Of a stretch of 64,000 nt of DNA, positions 9,674-21,350 are shown piece after piece. Both the position numbers and the translations under genes were made by a program. The stretch comes from Craspedostauros australis (taxonomy: Eukaryota; Bacillariophyta; Bacillariophyceae; Mastogloiales; Achnanthaceae), in NCBI GenBank assembly GCA_026770025.1, contig JAMXDE010000014.1, positions 930,001 to 994,000 on the forward strand, in the 5' to 3' direction. Numbering within the stretch: the stretch's first letter is position 1; the number at the start of each line of letters is the position of its first letter. The notes beneath the pieces were generated by a model. That model did not search any database, had not been told where the DNA came from, and worked only from the letters and a program-made list of their open reading frames with translations.

Positions 9674-12600
9674 TCAAGAGGACCCTGCGGCGCGCTCGAA
9701 GAGGTACAGGTATGCGTGAGGAAGAGGTGGATTCTCGGACACTGCGACCTTCTCATCGTTGAAGATCACCCACTTGCCTTCCTTCTTGATGTGCGCCACG
9801 TAGTGTCCGCTTGCCGTAGACTTGCCAATGTGAGAAATCCTAAAGTTTCATGAAGGTGGGTACGTAATGTTTGAAATATCATGCGCAAGAGTGAGGAAAG
9901 GCGATTGCGAGTGAGTACGAGTCTGAATATAAACGTCAACGCATCTTCGGAAGTGCATCAGAGTACAGCTAAAAGGCCGCATGCACTTGTACTCGTAGTA
10001 TACTCTTGAAGGAGAGCAGCCAGCACGCCCGCAACAATCGCCTGCAACGATACATGCAAACAGTATATACCCATGCGCTTGCGCATACACAAGCACACTT
10101 ACATTCCAAGCAGACGATATTTGCCGTCGCCGTCGTCAAGTGTCGCTTCGGATTTGGGTGCGCTTTCGGGGGCTGATGCAGACACGGATGCAACGGCAGC
10201 ATCAAGATCATCCATGTGCGAGAAGAGCCAGTCGGCGGCACGGTCAGCCGCTCCATTGGTTTGCTTCAGCGCAGCCCGGACTTGATCGATGGTGAAGCAT
10301 CCCAAACTCGCGACAAGCGACATTACCATGGCGTCGTCTGCGCCATCTGATGCTCCAGCGGCGGCAGAAGCAGCTGCACCGCCACTCGCGTCGCCTTCGG
10401 GCAATGGATCGTTGAAGTCAGGATCCGTGTTGTGCTCAAAGATCCAGGTCATCGCACTCTCGACGTCGCTTCCGCCAACGGCCGTCAGCGCACGTTTGCA
10501 CCCATTCATGCTGAAGCCCATGTCCATGAGCTGCCCCACGGCGGCCTCGCTGATGGCAGGTGCGGCTGCTGCGGTCTTCGCCTCGTCTTCTTCCGCCAGC
10601 ACATCCTCACCGTCCTGCGGACCATGCCCTCTGTATTTGTTCAGGTCGATCTCATCTGGGATATCCAACTCCACCTCGATCTTCACTGGTTGCCAGTTGG
10701 GAGCCAACTCGTATCGCTGAGTTTGCACCCACAAGTACTTTGGGAACGTCTTGAAACGCAGGCGCTGGCTTGATGGATGCACCGCATTTCCCAGGTGAGG
10801 CCATCGCAAGTCATCGAGCGCAGTGTCGGCCGCCCATGAGTCGATGCAGTCCATCAGAGCAAGGTGCGGGACTGGCTTGTCCTCGTCGCCGCCCTCTTCC
10901 TCCTGCTTGAGCTTCTTGAGTTCCGGTTCGTCGTCAGCGTTGGGGATCACCTTGGCTTTGTCCATTGGCAACCGCAGCGACCAGATGCTCTCTGCTGCGC
11001 TCTCCTTGTACTTCAGCTTGCCGTCAGTTGAGCAAGTGATTCTGGACTCTGTCTTGAAGGCGAACAGATTGGATGTGGTCGTCATGTCCTTGTCGAACTT
11101 CATCTCCGCTCGGTCGATCTGCTCGAGCAGGTACTGCAGGAAATGGGCGGCATCCTGCTGCTGACCTGTTCGAAAGTCCACATGATTCTCCCCAATCAGA
11201 TGCTTGAACATGCGTGGCGCGAGTCTGTACTTTGGATCGGTCGGCGTCTCCGAATTCAGCTCATCGGCGGGAATCGCGAATGCCCCACTAGTCAGCGCAC
11301 GCGCCAGTTTGGTGGTTTGCACGAGGATGTTGGAGATAGCATTGCGAGGGGTGCATCCCTCCTGGAATTTGCTTCCGGTCAGGCTCCCTCCATCCGTTGT
11401 GCCGTATCGCTCTGCGAAATCGGGCAAAGTACAAAGCAACTGGACGACAGAGTTGAGGTAGCAGGAGTTGCCAAGGTTCTGCAATCCTTGCTTCGAAGCA
11501 CCAGATACAGGGATGAGCTTGGAACCGGCCTCGGTGATTGCATCAAATGCATAGTTCTGAAGCGAGCGGTGAGGTGAAATGAGTTTATTTGCATGGACGT
11601 AAGAATGCCATGTGATGAGAAGCAATGACGAATGGATGCAACGGAGGGAACGGTTCAAACAATTACGAATGTGGAGAAATGACGAAACGCAATGTCAGTG
11701 TGAACAAGAAAGCAACATGTGAGGATCTGTCGCATCGTCAACTTCGTACATATCCGTGGCATGGAGACGAATGCTGCTGCGCCATCCACAACAACATGCA
11801 ATGCTTGTATAGTACAGCGGTTGTGTGCAACGCATGATGGAGACATATGCATCGGAAAACTTACAGCATTGAGCTCCACTTCCAATTCTGCGGTCGACTT
11901 GGCAGTCTTCTGCAGCGTGGCCACTTCGATGCCGCGTTTTGACAGCAGCTCCGCCAGGTTGGGAATCTTTACTGGGCCATCCTCGTCTTTGGAGTAGGAG
12001 TAGCAGTCGGCGTTGACACCGGTCGAATCGGCGGAGATAGTCCCCAGCTTGACAACGAGCGGGTACTTGTCACCAGTCTCGTTGTAATGATCAAGCGCAC
12101 CGTTGGAACCGCCCGAGCCGTCCCAGTTCTTGCGACCGCCGCCGATGTAGCCGTCGCTGAGGTTGAGCCACAGATTCTCCGTGTCGCCGCTCTTCTCGCA
12201 TTTCCACGCCTTTGGATCAGGCGAGATCTTGATGCCGTTGTCCACGAACTCCAGGTCCTTGTAGTACTTCGAGACTGGAATCTCTTCGTCATCCTGCCAC
12301 GCCGTGAGATCCTGCTGCACTGCGAGGCCAGCGTGGTTGATCACCGATTCGGCAGATTTGACCACCTCCTCCGGGAAGGAGCTCTTGCTGTCCTCGCTGT
12401 AGGCAACCTCCGCGGCTACCTTGTCGGGCTTCTCCAAAACCACGATCGAGTACGTGCTGACTGTCTCGTACTTGTCATCGTCGGTGGCGAATCCGCCCTC
12501 CACCCCGATGGCGAGCTTCGTCGGTTTGTTCGCCTTCTCGTCCGCCTCGCTATCATCCACAGCACGTTCCACGCGCTTCTTGACGATGCGCAGGAACAGC

Positions 12601-12788
12601 GCCTTGTCCTTCGACACGGTGGACAAGGCAAGGCTCTGGATCGTTCCCACGAAGGTCTCCAGGTTGACCAGGATCCCCTCGTCCGTCGTGTACGGAGAGT
12701 GGAAGGTGAAGACGCACTCGGAGTGGATCACCTTGTCCGAATGCCCGGCCACGCGGCAGGTGGATGCTAGTTGTTGGATGCTCTCCAT
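9674..12788 (-). CDS. USP5: USP5 / isopeptidase T ubiquitin carboxyl-terminal hydrolase, 3 exons
   Basis: Exons on the minus strand are 12788-11865, 11556-10103 and 9839-9674, giving 847 residues; the introns of 308 and 263 bp are gtaagt...ag. USP5 disassembles free polyubiquitin chains. The order matches the family: an N-terminal variant zinc-finger region; a ZnF-UBP domain with '[19 protein letters not shown]' and '[13 protein letters not shown]'; the Cys box '[14 protein letters not shown]' (catalytic C340); two UBA domains (about 645-685 and 718-760); and the His box '[17 protein letters not shown]' (H805) in the last exon. Length equals that of animal USP5 (about 850). The first ATG in the family-like N-terminus is at 12788. 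It converges on the phosphatase gene and diverges from the hydrolase at 13530. Confidence 0.95.
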
Positions 12789-13529
12789 GGTTCGTTGGAT
12801 GTATTGTATTATAGAATATAATGTTATGTTAGAACCGAGGGTGTGAGGTGGAGTGTGTAATTGTGCCCTTCCGTTGTCCTTGCATCGGATCAGGCGCGTT
12901 TTCTCTGTCCTTGACCGCACGCAAAGAGGTTGGGCGCCGCTCGTTTTCCCAGACACGTTGCAGATGGACGTCATGGTGGGAAATCCAGAACGTGTCGTGT
13001 GTTTCTGTTGCGGAGATCTCCATCGTTCTTTGTCCATCTTCCACGATTGGTTGACTCAATGGACTTAATCGACATCAATACAGAAATATATTGTATGGTT
13101 CCGCAGCTTCCACCACGAGAACAAAGATTTACTCTGTTTGAATGACGTCTGCTTTGTCGCCTGTGACTGCCAAATACGAGGGCGTCACAACTTCAGACCG
13201 CAAAGGTGACGACTTTCTTCTTTGTTTGGACGAAACATTCGAGGCCGCAGACAGAAACCAGCACCTTCGCTTTGCATCTGTCTGACGAACCTGCAGTTGT
13301 TTGCACAAGAACGAGTACGTGTCCCTCGTGATTAGTCCATCTCTGTCTGCACCCGGACTGCCCACACTCGTCAGAGTATAGTACGACCTAATACAGACAC
13401 AAGATACGACGCAGAATACCAGTCGGGTACCACCAACACTCAAGCACTGCATATATCTTGAGGAGAGGGCATTCCAAGCTGAGCTCCGATCATTCCAGCC
13501 CATCAAGTCACATCAGATCAAGCTGCGCC
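12789..13529. other. Divergent promoter region between USP5 (-) and alpha/beta hydrolase (+)
   Basis: 741 bp separating two divergent start codons. No ORF with family features is present. It contains the second copy of the AT-rich 16-mer at 12801-12816. The region presumably holds both promoters. Confidence 0.6.
12801..12816. promoter_or_regulatory. AT-rich 16-mer near gene start (second copy)
   Basis: Identical to 8271-8286. It lies 13 bp upstream of the USP5 ATG in the minus-strand sense, and so within the 5' UTR or initiator region. It is inverted relative to the first copy with respect to its gene. Confidence 0.35.
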
Positions 13530-15350
13530 ATGGGAGAGACGGGATGCGAGGTGCCGATCCAGTCGGTTGAGGGGGATGAGAAAGGGAAAGACGTTATCAG
13601 TCTCAAAAACAAAACCGACGACAGCGTGAGCATTGCCGATGTCGATGCCGGTGTTGGTGTTGGTGTTGGTGTTGGTGTTGCAGATCGAAAGCACATCGAT
13701 CCATCGAGTGCCGATACTACTTTGCTGCATTCGAAGGATGATGGGATGCAAAGAACGGCCAACGCTGCGGATGTGCCTCCAGCAGTTCCAGCCGATGTTG
13801 ATGAAGGTGAGGCCACCGTTCACGACAGTGACCACAACGATGTCAATGATGTCAACGATGTCAACAACGTCAAGAACCAAGATCCTCTGCAGAAGATTAA
13901 AACTCTGGCTCTAGCAATGCTGTCATTCGCGTCCGAGAACTTCCCGACCTCGACATCGGGGCGGGCCCTCCTCGTTGCGGCAGTGGCATCCGCAATCACA
14001 GCACACGAAGTGCACCTCCAAAAATCGTTGACGCAAACGCCGAAGGTGTACGGCCAAGTCCATTCGAGCGGCGTCATCACCAAGATCCATCAGATCCTCA
14101 CCAAGACGCCTGGGTCGATCCTTTCGAGACCGATGCAACCGGCGCTCTTCGTTGGCACCAGAGGCCTGGTCTCCAGCTTGGCTGCATATGTTCAACCCGC
14201 GGCCGCACCAAACATGGATCACCTGCACTTTCGTGAAACCTTCACGATGACGTACGACAATGGGAAGTTGGGGATTGATTGGGAAGTACGACGCAGGTCG
14301 GGCGACGCCGCGGCGGGATCTGAAACCGACGCAGAGCTCGATGAACAATTGAAAGATGAAATTCAAAACGGACCCATCACACGGCCGGTGATGCTCATCA
14401 TGCACGGCGTCAACAACGACGCGAGCTTCGCGTACATGAAGAGGTTGATGCAGGCCTGCGCCAGCAAGGGTTGGCTCGCTGGCGGCGTCAACTTTCGTGG
14501 CACGGGTGGCGTGGAGATGACGACGCCCAGAGCCTACAATGCATCATACACCGGCGACGTGCGTAACATCGTGCTGCAAATGCAGCAACGTCTGGGGGAC
14601 AACGTCCCCATCTTCCTTGCAGGCCATTCCCTCGGCGCCAACATCATGACCAAGTATTTGGGCGAGGAAGGCATGAGCGGGACGATGCCCAAATGCGTTG
14701 CCGGTGCGATCAGCTTGGGAAATCCAAAGAAGGTCCATTCCGGCGTCATCCCATTTCACGTCAGCGCAGGCATATCGATGGGGTTGAAGAAGTTGGTGTT
14801 GGAAAACGTGAGGGCTATCTCCAAAATGAAGGATCAGCACTTCCAATCCCAGATCCGTCGATGTCTGATGGCGCTAGACACGCACGAGTTCGATGACCAC
14901 ATTGCTCCAATCGCACTGCGCAACGCCCCGTTCTATCCCTACTCGCTCAGGATCGGCTTCAAGAACAATCTGCGGTACTGGCTGGACAGCAGCAGCTACC
15001 GACACATCCGGCACATTCCCGTTCCTTTGCTCACGCTCGATGCTGAAGATGACATGATCTGCCATAAGTCCACCCAGATGAAGATGTGCTACACGCTTGC
15101 CAACCCAAACGTCTTATCTGTGGAGACGCGCAGTGGTGGGCACCTCGGATGGTTCGAGACCTTGCAAGGCGATAGTCCCCTGCACGTCAAATCGTGGTCC
15201 GATGTCGCGGTTGTGGACTTCGTAGATGCAATCCTTCAGCTGAGAGCAGAGGGCCAATTGAATGGCCACACCTACGCGGACTCATCAGACCAAGTGGATC
15301 TCGGGACGAGCGATAGAACTACGCAACCAATTCTCCAGTCGAAGCTGTGA
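13530..15350 (+). CDS. Alpha/beta hydrolase, ABHD1/3 - YheT/EMB8 type
   Basis: 606-residue single-exon protein. The catalytic triad is visible: nucleophile S367 in 'LAGHSLGANIMTKYLGEEG', acid at D507 or D508 in 'LDAEDDMICH', and H538 in 'SGGHLGW'. 'GGVNFRGTGG' forms the preceding strand-loop. This pattern is that of the UPF0017/YheT-ABHD1/3 family, whose members act on lipids or acylglycerols. The N-terminal 130 residues are acidic and low complexity, including a (GV)n tract encoded by a gttggt repeat (about 13648-13680) and Asn/Asp repeats. A hydrophobic segment around residues 145-165 may anchor the protein to a membrane. The frame is open further upstream, but the first ATG is at 13530. 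The physiological lipid is not inferable. Confidence 0.88.
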   Translation: MGETGCEVPIQSVEGDEKGKDVISLKNKTDDSVSIADVDAGVGVGVGVGVADRKHIDPSSADTTLLHSKDDGMQRTANAADVPPAVPADVDEGEATVHDSDHNDVNDVNDVNNVKNQDPLQKIKTLALAMLSFASENFPTSTSGRALLVAAVASAITAHEVHLQKSLTQTPKVYGQVHSSGVITKIHQILTKTPGSILSRPMQPALFVGTRGLVSSLAAYVQPAAAPNMDHLHFRETFTMTYDNGKLGIDWEVRRRSGDAAAGSETDAELDEQLKDEIQNGPITRPVMLIMHGVNNDASFAYMKRLMQACASKGWLAGGVNFRGTGGVEMTTPRAYNASYTGDVRNIVLQMQQRLGDNVPIFLAGHSLGANIMTKYLGEEGMSGTMPKCVAGAISLGNPKKVHSGVIPFHVSAGISMGLKKLVLENVRAISKMKDQHFQSQIRRCLMALDTHEFDDHIAPIALRNAPFYPYSLRIGFKNNLRYWLDSSSYRHIRHIPVPLLTLDAEDDMICHKSTQMKMCYTLANPNVLSVETRSGGHLGWFETLQGDSPLHVKSWSDVAVVDFVDAILQLRAEGQLNGHTYADSSDQVDLGTSDRTTQPILQSKL

Positions 15351-15972
15351 AGAACAAGATAGCTCGGAGATTGGGATGGTGCCGGATTTTGCAATGCATA
15401 ACTACTAGTTCCAGTATGCACATACTGTTTGAGTGTAGAGTGCTCGCATACCCATACACCAACGCGATACTCCCTTGGTCGTCATGGCTGTTGACGATAA
15501 TTATGGCGACGACAAGCTCACTCTGGAAAGTACTCGCTGCTAGTGCTCGTACGAACAATAGTTCAAGCTGTGCTGGGTTGTATCATGTTCCTGAGCTTTG
15601 GGAGAACTTGCCGGCGCAGTCGACTTCGTTGACTGCCGTTCGCTGTCATCAACATCAGCTTCATTCCGAAGCACCAGAGTACCCTCCTTGGGATGAAAAC
15701 AAATAGGTTGACTGGTGTCTTCATACGTACGAACGAGCTACATTACGAAGCTGAGTGTAATATTACATGTGCGAGTACCAAGATAAAGTGCTCCTTTTTG
15801 CCATCACAGGGAGCCTACTGTTCAATTCAAATGGACACAACCAATCAGAGCTTGTCGCAAAAGCTGCCTGTCCAGGTACCGCACTGCGTAGTACAAGTGG
15901 GCCTCTGATGCTTGGCTCTCATGCTCGCTCCTTGCTCCTTGTTCACATCTACTAGTATGACCACTCTCTCTG

Positions 15973-16019
<47 letters not shown>

Positions 16020-16037
16020 CAGATCGTTTTGGGTATT
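15351..16037. other. Intergenic region between convergent hydrolase and channel genes
   Basis: 687 bp between two 3' ends. No gene is seen; it ends in a CT microsatellite. Confidence 0.6.
15964..16016. repeat. (CT)n microsatellite
   Basis: About 50 bp of nearly pure ct dinucleotide with two tgt interruptions, 22 bp beyond the channel stop codon in the 3' UTR. Confidence 0.95.
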
Positions 16038-19000
16038 TTATGTGTTCTGATCCGGACTTCCCAAGAGCGTCCGCATGAGCTCCTTGATCTGCTGAAGGTC
16101 GCTGAGCACCTCGCTCTGCACAGCCTCGACTTCTGCCTTCATTCGGATCATCTCGCTTCGATCGCCCGCCATCTCGCGGCGGACATCGGACTTGAGCTTG
16201 TTGATGCTCGATTGGATCTCGCGCAGCTGGTCCAGCTTGTGACGCTCCAGCTCGGCACGGGAAACCACCGTCTCCTTCTGAACGAAGAGGTATTCTCGGA
16301 TCTGTGGCGGCCACAGCAAGCCGAAGCTCACTAGACCAGCCGCAAGCCAACCGGGGATGAGGACCAGGATCGCAAACCCTTGGTAGCACAGGTAGCACCA
16401 GAACTCGATGCTGCTTGGGCTGAGGTCGATATCATCGTAGAAGTTGGACTCGAAGAGATCCGTGATTTGCTTCCATCCTTCTCGGAAGTATTCTTTCGAA
16501 TCCGTGCTGCCCCCACCCCCGGTGCCGGTGGCACCATCTGATGCAGTTGAATCGAGGTATTCCCGCGATGTTGTTGTTCCGTATCTGCTGTTCGTGCGGT
16601 TGAATGGCTCCTCCTGCGCCGGTGGCTCGCGTGTTTTCTTTTGGCAACAGAAACGTTTGTTGATCACAGATGCGATGCCATCCATCTCAGCGACGAAGTC
16701 CAATCGATTCGACCAGAACACGATGGCAGCTCGGTCGTTCTGGATGATTTCGTAGTTGTCCGTAACGATCGCGATCAGCACGTTGGACAGGAGGAGGACG
16801 ACCAAGAAGGCGTAGAAGAAGTACAGGATCTGTGCCACTGGGACGTCATCGTAGCGAGATTCGGTGCCGATCTCTCCCATCATCATGGTGTACACCTTCA
16901 GAAGAGAGTCTTCGAACGTGCAGTGTGGGAAGCTGCACGGCTCGAAGCCGTACTCCGCTGCGTATTCGAAATCGTCCGCAGGATTTTGTCGGCAGACATC
17001 CCGTTGGCTGTAGATGAAGAAGAACATCTGTTGTCGAAAGATGGGTGAATCGTTCGATCGATCGATAATGAGGTTTGCAAGCAGGGCAGAGGTAAGCAAA
17101 CGAGGCAGACAAGGAAGGGAGAGTGAGGGGGCCAGTGAGTGCAAGCTGGACATGCATCTGCAGTTCTCTTCTTCACAAATAGCAATACATGCACATACGC
17201 ACACAAATCAATGCCGGCGACAATTGATGGGATGGAACGTACCTGTGCGAATGCCAACAAGATGACAGCAACGGCCAAAAGGAAAGCGACGAGACGCCTC
17301 ACGACGTAAAATACTCCACCCACAAACACAGCGACTGAGGTTTGGCCAGGTTCGCGTCGAAAATCAAAGGCACGGTGAATAGATAGAGTAATGAAATGGT
17401 GCCCATGAAAGAGTAGATAGATTTCGAGGTGAGTGAGTGAGTGCATGAATGAATCAGCGCGCGCAAGATGATGCTTTGGGGTGGAAGGAAATCTCGATAT
17501 TTATACAGAAGATGAAATCAGCCGACGAAACCGAGGCCACCACATCAGTGCGAGTACAATACAATGATTGGTCGACTCACAATCCACCAAGGTGTTCTTC
17601 AGAAAGGAAATAATCGCCATCCAAAGCACGAGCTTCGTGAGAGCCGCGCCGGAGCGGAATTCATCGGCACCGTACTCCTCGAAGGCGCCAGCCATGAGGA
17701 TTGAGTAGTACGACACCATGACGATGACTGCCATGTCCAACCAGTTGCCGGGATCGAAGAACCAGGAACTGACGGAGCCCAAGCTGACGAGAGAGACGAT
17801 CTGAATGAGTTCGCGTGCCAGGAAGTAGAACGCTCCTATGAACAAGGCGATGAGTTCTCCTGTGCGTTCATCTTCGTTGCTCCCATCGCCGCCAAAGATA
17901 ACGCCTCGTTCGCCGTTGTTCATGGGATTGCCAATGCGGTAATCGATCTCCTTCGTCGTCGTGATTTCAAAGCAAACGATGATGATGAGCAACCAGTAAC
18001 CATCAGCCATCATGATGCTCGTTGGGAAGCGCTGCACGATCTTTCTGTTGAGGATGTTGCGAACGTGCGGGCTCACAACAGCAACATCCTGCAACTCATC
18101 GGGCAGCTGCTGTATCGAAGTGAGGAAGTCCGGCGTAGGATGTGGCTCCGCTGCCAGATACAGTCGCAAGCATTCGGCGACCTGACTCATGCGATCTCCG
18201 TCTGCTGAGATTGAGGTTGGGTGGTAGTGGTCTGTCCCTCCTGCCATTGCTGCCGCGGCAGCCGATTGCTTCCGCATGCTCAGGCTCATGCCCGTTCCAC
18301 TCCGGCCACCTCCGCTGCTACGAAGCCCGATGGCAAGAGAATGGAGGGGGGTCTTGCCTTCCTCATCACGATCGTTGATGGTTGTTTTGCCAGGACCGTC
18401 CAGCAGCACGGCAATGACGCCGGGATTTGCATTGCGGTGCGCGTTGACCATGGCCAGATGCATCGGCGTCCGGCCCTTGCCATCCTTGGTGACGCATCCA
18501 TCCGAGTACGCATCGACGAGTTTTTGTATGACTACAGGGTAGGTTCCGTAGACACACGCGTAGTGCAACGGTAGCAGCCCAGAGCGCTCCTTCATCTGAG
18601 CAGCGCCCGTGCTGGCAAGGAGTTCCGTGTTGTTGGCCATGGCGACGTGGCTTTCGAACTTGCGGGAAACGTAGAAATGCAGCGGCGTTCGATTCTGCTT
18701 GTCCTGCTTGACGATGGATTCGGGGTACGTGGAGATGAGGAGCTCGAAGACTCCCGTCGAAACGCCGTTGGCCGCTGCGATGTGGATCGGCAGCCAGCCG
18801 TGTGTATCCTGCCGCTTGACGACGTCTGGCTCGACTCGCACAAAGTCCGAGAGGATGTCCGTCGGTGGATCCAACAGACGGCACATGAGATGAAATGGCG
18901 TCATGTCGTCTTGGCCCAGAGTTCGTATGGCGGCGGCGCGAAAGTCGAAGTCTTCGTGATTCCACAACCAAGAACGGATGGTGTCCCATGTCTTCTCTGC

Positions 19001-20002
19001 GACCTCCTTACGACGTTGCTGCTCTTGCGTGTAGGATAGTTTTGCCGCAGCTGCTGTCGGTGTCACCGTCGATGCGCCGGTGCCGTTGGCAGTGCCCGCT
19101 CCCAACGACGAGTCTTCAAACTCCGAGATGGCTCTTTCCAGAATATGATAGAGGTTCTCTGGTAGATCTTCCTCCTGCTGAACACCGTTGCGATCAAAGC
19201 TGAGGCCTGGAATGCTGGAGGGACGCCGGAGTGTGACCCTGGCTGTGAGAGGTTCCACTGGGTCGTTGTGACCGTTCGCGTCGTCGCTGTACCCATTTGG
19301 GCCATCGCCATCGCCATTGCCATTGTTGTTGCCATTATCCATGCCCATACCATCAACATTTCTCATGTCATTGACGTTGTCCATGTGCGGTGCGCCATTC
19401 ATGTCATCGTTGCTGTTCATGTTGCCACTGACACCAGCGTCACCACCAGCTCCGTTGATGCCAACTGGTACACCATAGTCTCCGTCCGTGAGCCTGTCGA
19501 TGTTGGGATCCTGGTCCATGTTGACATTGATGTCCATGTTTATGTTCATGTCAGGGTCCATGTTCATGTTCATGTTCGGGTCCATATTCATGTTTGGGTT
19601 CATGCCCACGTGCTGATCCATATTCATTTGCTGGCCCATGTTCATGTTCATGTTCGGGTTCATACCCATGTGCTGATCCATTGGGGGGCCCATGTGCGGA
19701 TCCATGTGCGGATCCATGCCCACATTCATGTGAGGATGCCCATGGGGGTGCATCTGAGCATCCAGGTGCACATTGACGTTGCCGTCATCATCATAGAACT
19801 GATCTGCTTGGTTGGGATTGGGGTTGTAGTTTGGGTCGTAGTTCTGGTTGTTGTCGAAGTTATTGTCGAAGTTGTTGTCGAAGTTGCCATCGAAGTTGTC
19901 GCGATAACCAGTGTTGTCGTAATTGTCATCAGGGTTGCCGTTGTTGTAATTGCCATCGAAGTGGCCATTGTTGTTGCCGTTTCCGTCGTCGGGGTGCTGC
20001 AT
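16038..20002 (-). CDS. Ankyrin-repeat TRP-like cation channel, 3 exons
   Basis: Exons on the minus strand are 20002-17581, 17334-17243 and 17027-16038, giving 1167 residues. Introns of 246 and 215 bp use gtgagt/gtacgt donors and cag acceptors, and the joins keep the frame ('NTLVDFAVFVGG', 'LLAFAQMFFFIYSQ'). The first 300 residues are an Asn/Asp/Met/Pro low-complexity tail. Ankyrin repeats follow at about 365-560 ('HGWLPIHIAAANG', 'RSGLLPLHYAC', 'GKGRTPMHLAM'). Six hydrophobic helices lie at about 660-930. A pore loop 'TFEDSLLKVYTMMMGEIG' (about 875-892) precedes the last helix 'FLVVLLLSNVLIAIVTDNY', as in TRP channels. The C-terminus has another hydrophobic segment (about 1055) and a coiled coil. 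Ion selectivity and stimulus cannot be read from sequence; a calcium-permeable sensor role is inference. Confidence 0.85.
19320..19800. repeat. Coding low-complexity repeat (Met/Asn/Asp/His) in channel N-terminus
   Basis: Degenerate 6- to 18-bp units such as 'catgttcatgttc' on the plus strand encode runs like 'NMNMDPDMNINMD' and 'DPHMDPHMGPPMD' on the minus strand. It is in frame and uninterrupted. Confidence 0.9.
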
Positions 20003-21350
20003 GGTGGCAATTCGCTTGTCTGCGTCGTTGTGTGGCAAGGCGATCGCTGTTGAGGGGACCGAGAATACTTGTTTTCGCAAAAGCGTAGTTCGTCCACGTC
20101 CGAGGAGAGAGTCCGCGATCAACGATTCGCAAGTCGAGGCCACCAGTTCTTGTCGTGTCTTCTCTCTTGGATCCGGTTCGTGAAAGCGGCAGTGTCAGAA
20201 GCAGCCTCGAGCGAAGATGTTGAGGAGTACAAGTGGAGCACACTGGAACGGTGCTGCCTTGTGGATGGTGTGGAGGCGTCCAACTTTATGCCTCTTGGTC
20301 TTGTTGTGGACTCGTCTCAGTGCAGATCAAGTGTTTCTTTCGCGGAAACGAGCTGCCTGCTCTTCTTGCTCACTCTCCGCTTCCCTCTTCTCTCTGTGTG
20401 CGAGTTGAGCGGGGATCGTTCCCTTTCTTGCTCTTGTTCCTTCTTGTTTTTGTCGACGGTGTTGGCGGGAGTCATCACAAGACCGCCAAGTCACTCCACC
20501 AAACAGGAAAAGGTGTCAGACAGTCGATCTGTGTGACTGCGAGCAATCTATCGTGTGTGATCTAGAGAGAGAGAGATCAAGGTCAAGTATTCTCTACTCG
20601 CAGAGTGCACAAGTACAATGAAGAAAGCACAATACTCGCACTTCTGATGTCCCACCCATTACGTGGCTCAAGAGAGAGAGAGAGGGGCTGCGCCGAGCTG
20701 GGGAGGCAAGAACGCACCGTGCTATCATCCAAGACGTAATTTACGTGTTGATCTTGCCTTGTTTTGCATCACGCCCACACAGTTCGTCAACTTGCTTCCA
20801 CCCAGTTGAAGCCCACAACAACACCAGTACCAGTACCAGTACCAAACGAACGAGTACGTTTCTATCCTGCGTTTACCAATCATTGTCTATGTACTCGTGG
20901 AGTCGTTCACTACTGTATCATACCATGCATAGACCCCGGCCACTCGTTCCCATTCATTCCTTTGTATTATTCCGCAACAGTGTGCGTGTCTCTCCACAAT
21001 AGTCTCGTTTGTGGTACATCAATCGCGCTGCTTGTGTTCTCAGATCGATCGATCAACCTTCGAATATGCACGCGCATGATGCATGATGAGCCCAGCAGGT
21101 TATCCGTATCAAGAATCATATTCGTGCAGCGTGTAGATTCAGCACGTCGCTCGTAGAACAGTCAGTTCTGCGATCATTCTGCACTGAAACTTGCGTGTGC
21201 AAGCGCCATTGGTTTGGTCAGATTTGGATGGTACTGCACGGCTCAGGACAAACGGTCGCATCAGAATGAAACGCACATGTGCATGCGTCTCCTCTCAACC
21301 GCGGCAGAGCATGGATAGCCTCAGCGCCACGATGCAGACCCGCCCACCGA
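20003..21350. other. Intergenic region upstream of channel gene
   Basis: About 1.35 kb. Nothing codes convincingly. It has purine-rich tracts (agagag near 20562-20578 and 20672-20683) and a short 'ccagtac' tandem repeat (about 20822-20842). The left part is probably the channel 5' UTR and promoter. Confidence 0.55.

Noticed and set aside
19268-20053. Val/His-rich plus-strand ORF opposite the channel N-terminus
   Set aside because: Mirror of the Met/Asn/Asp repeat on the minus strand; no independent evidence.
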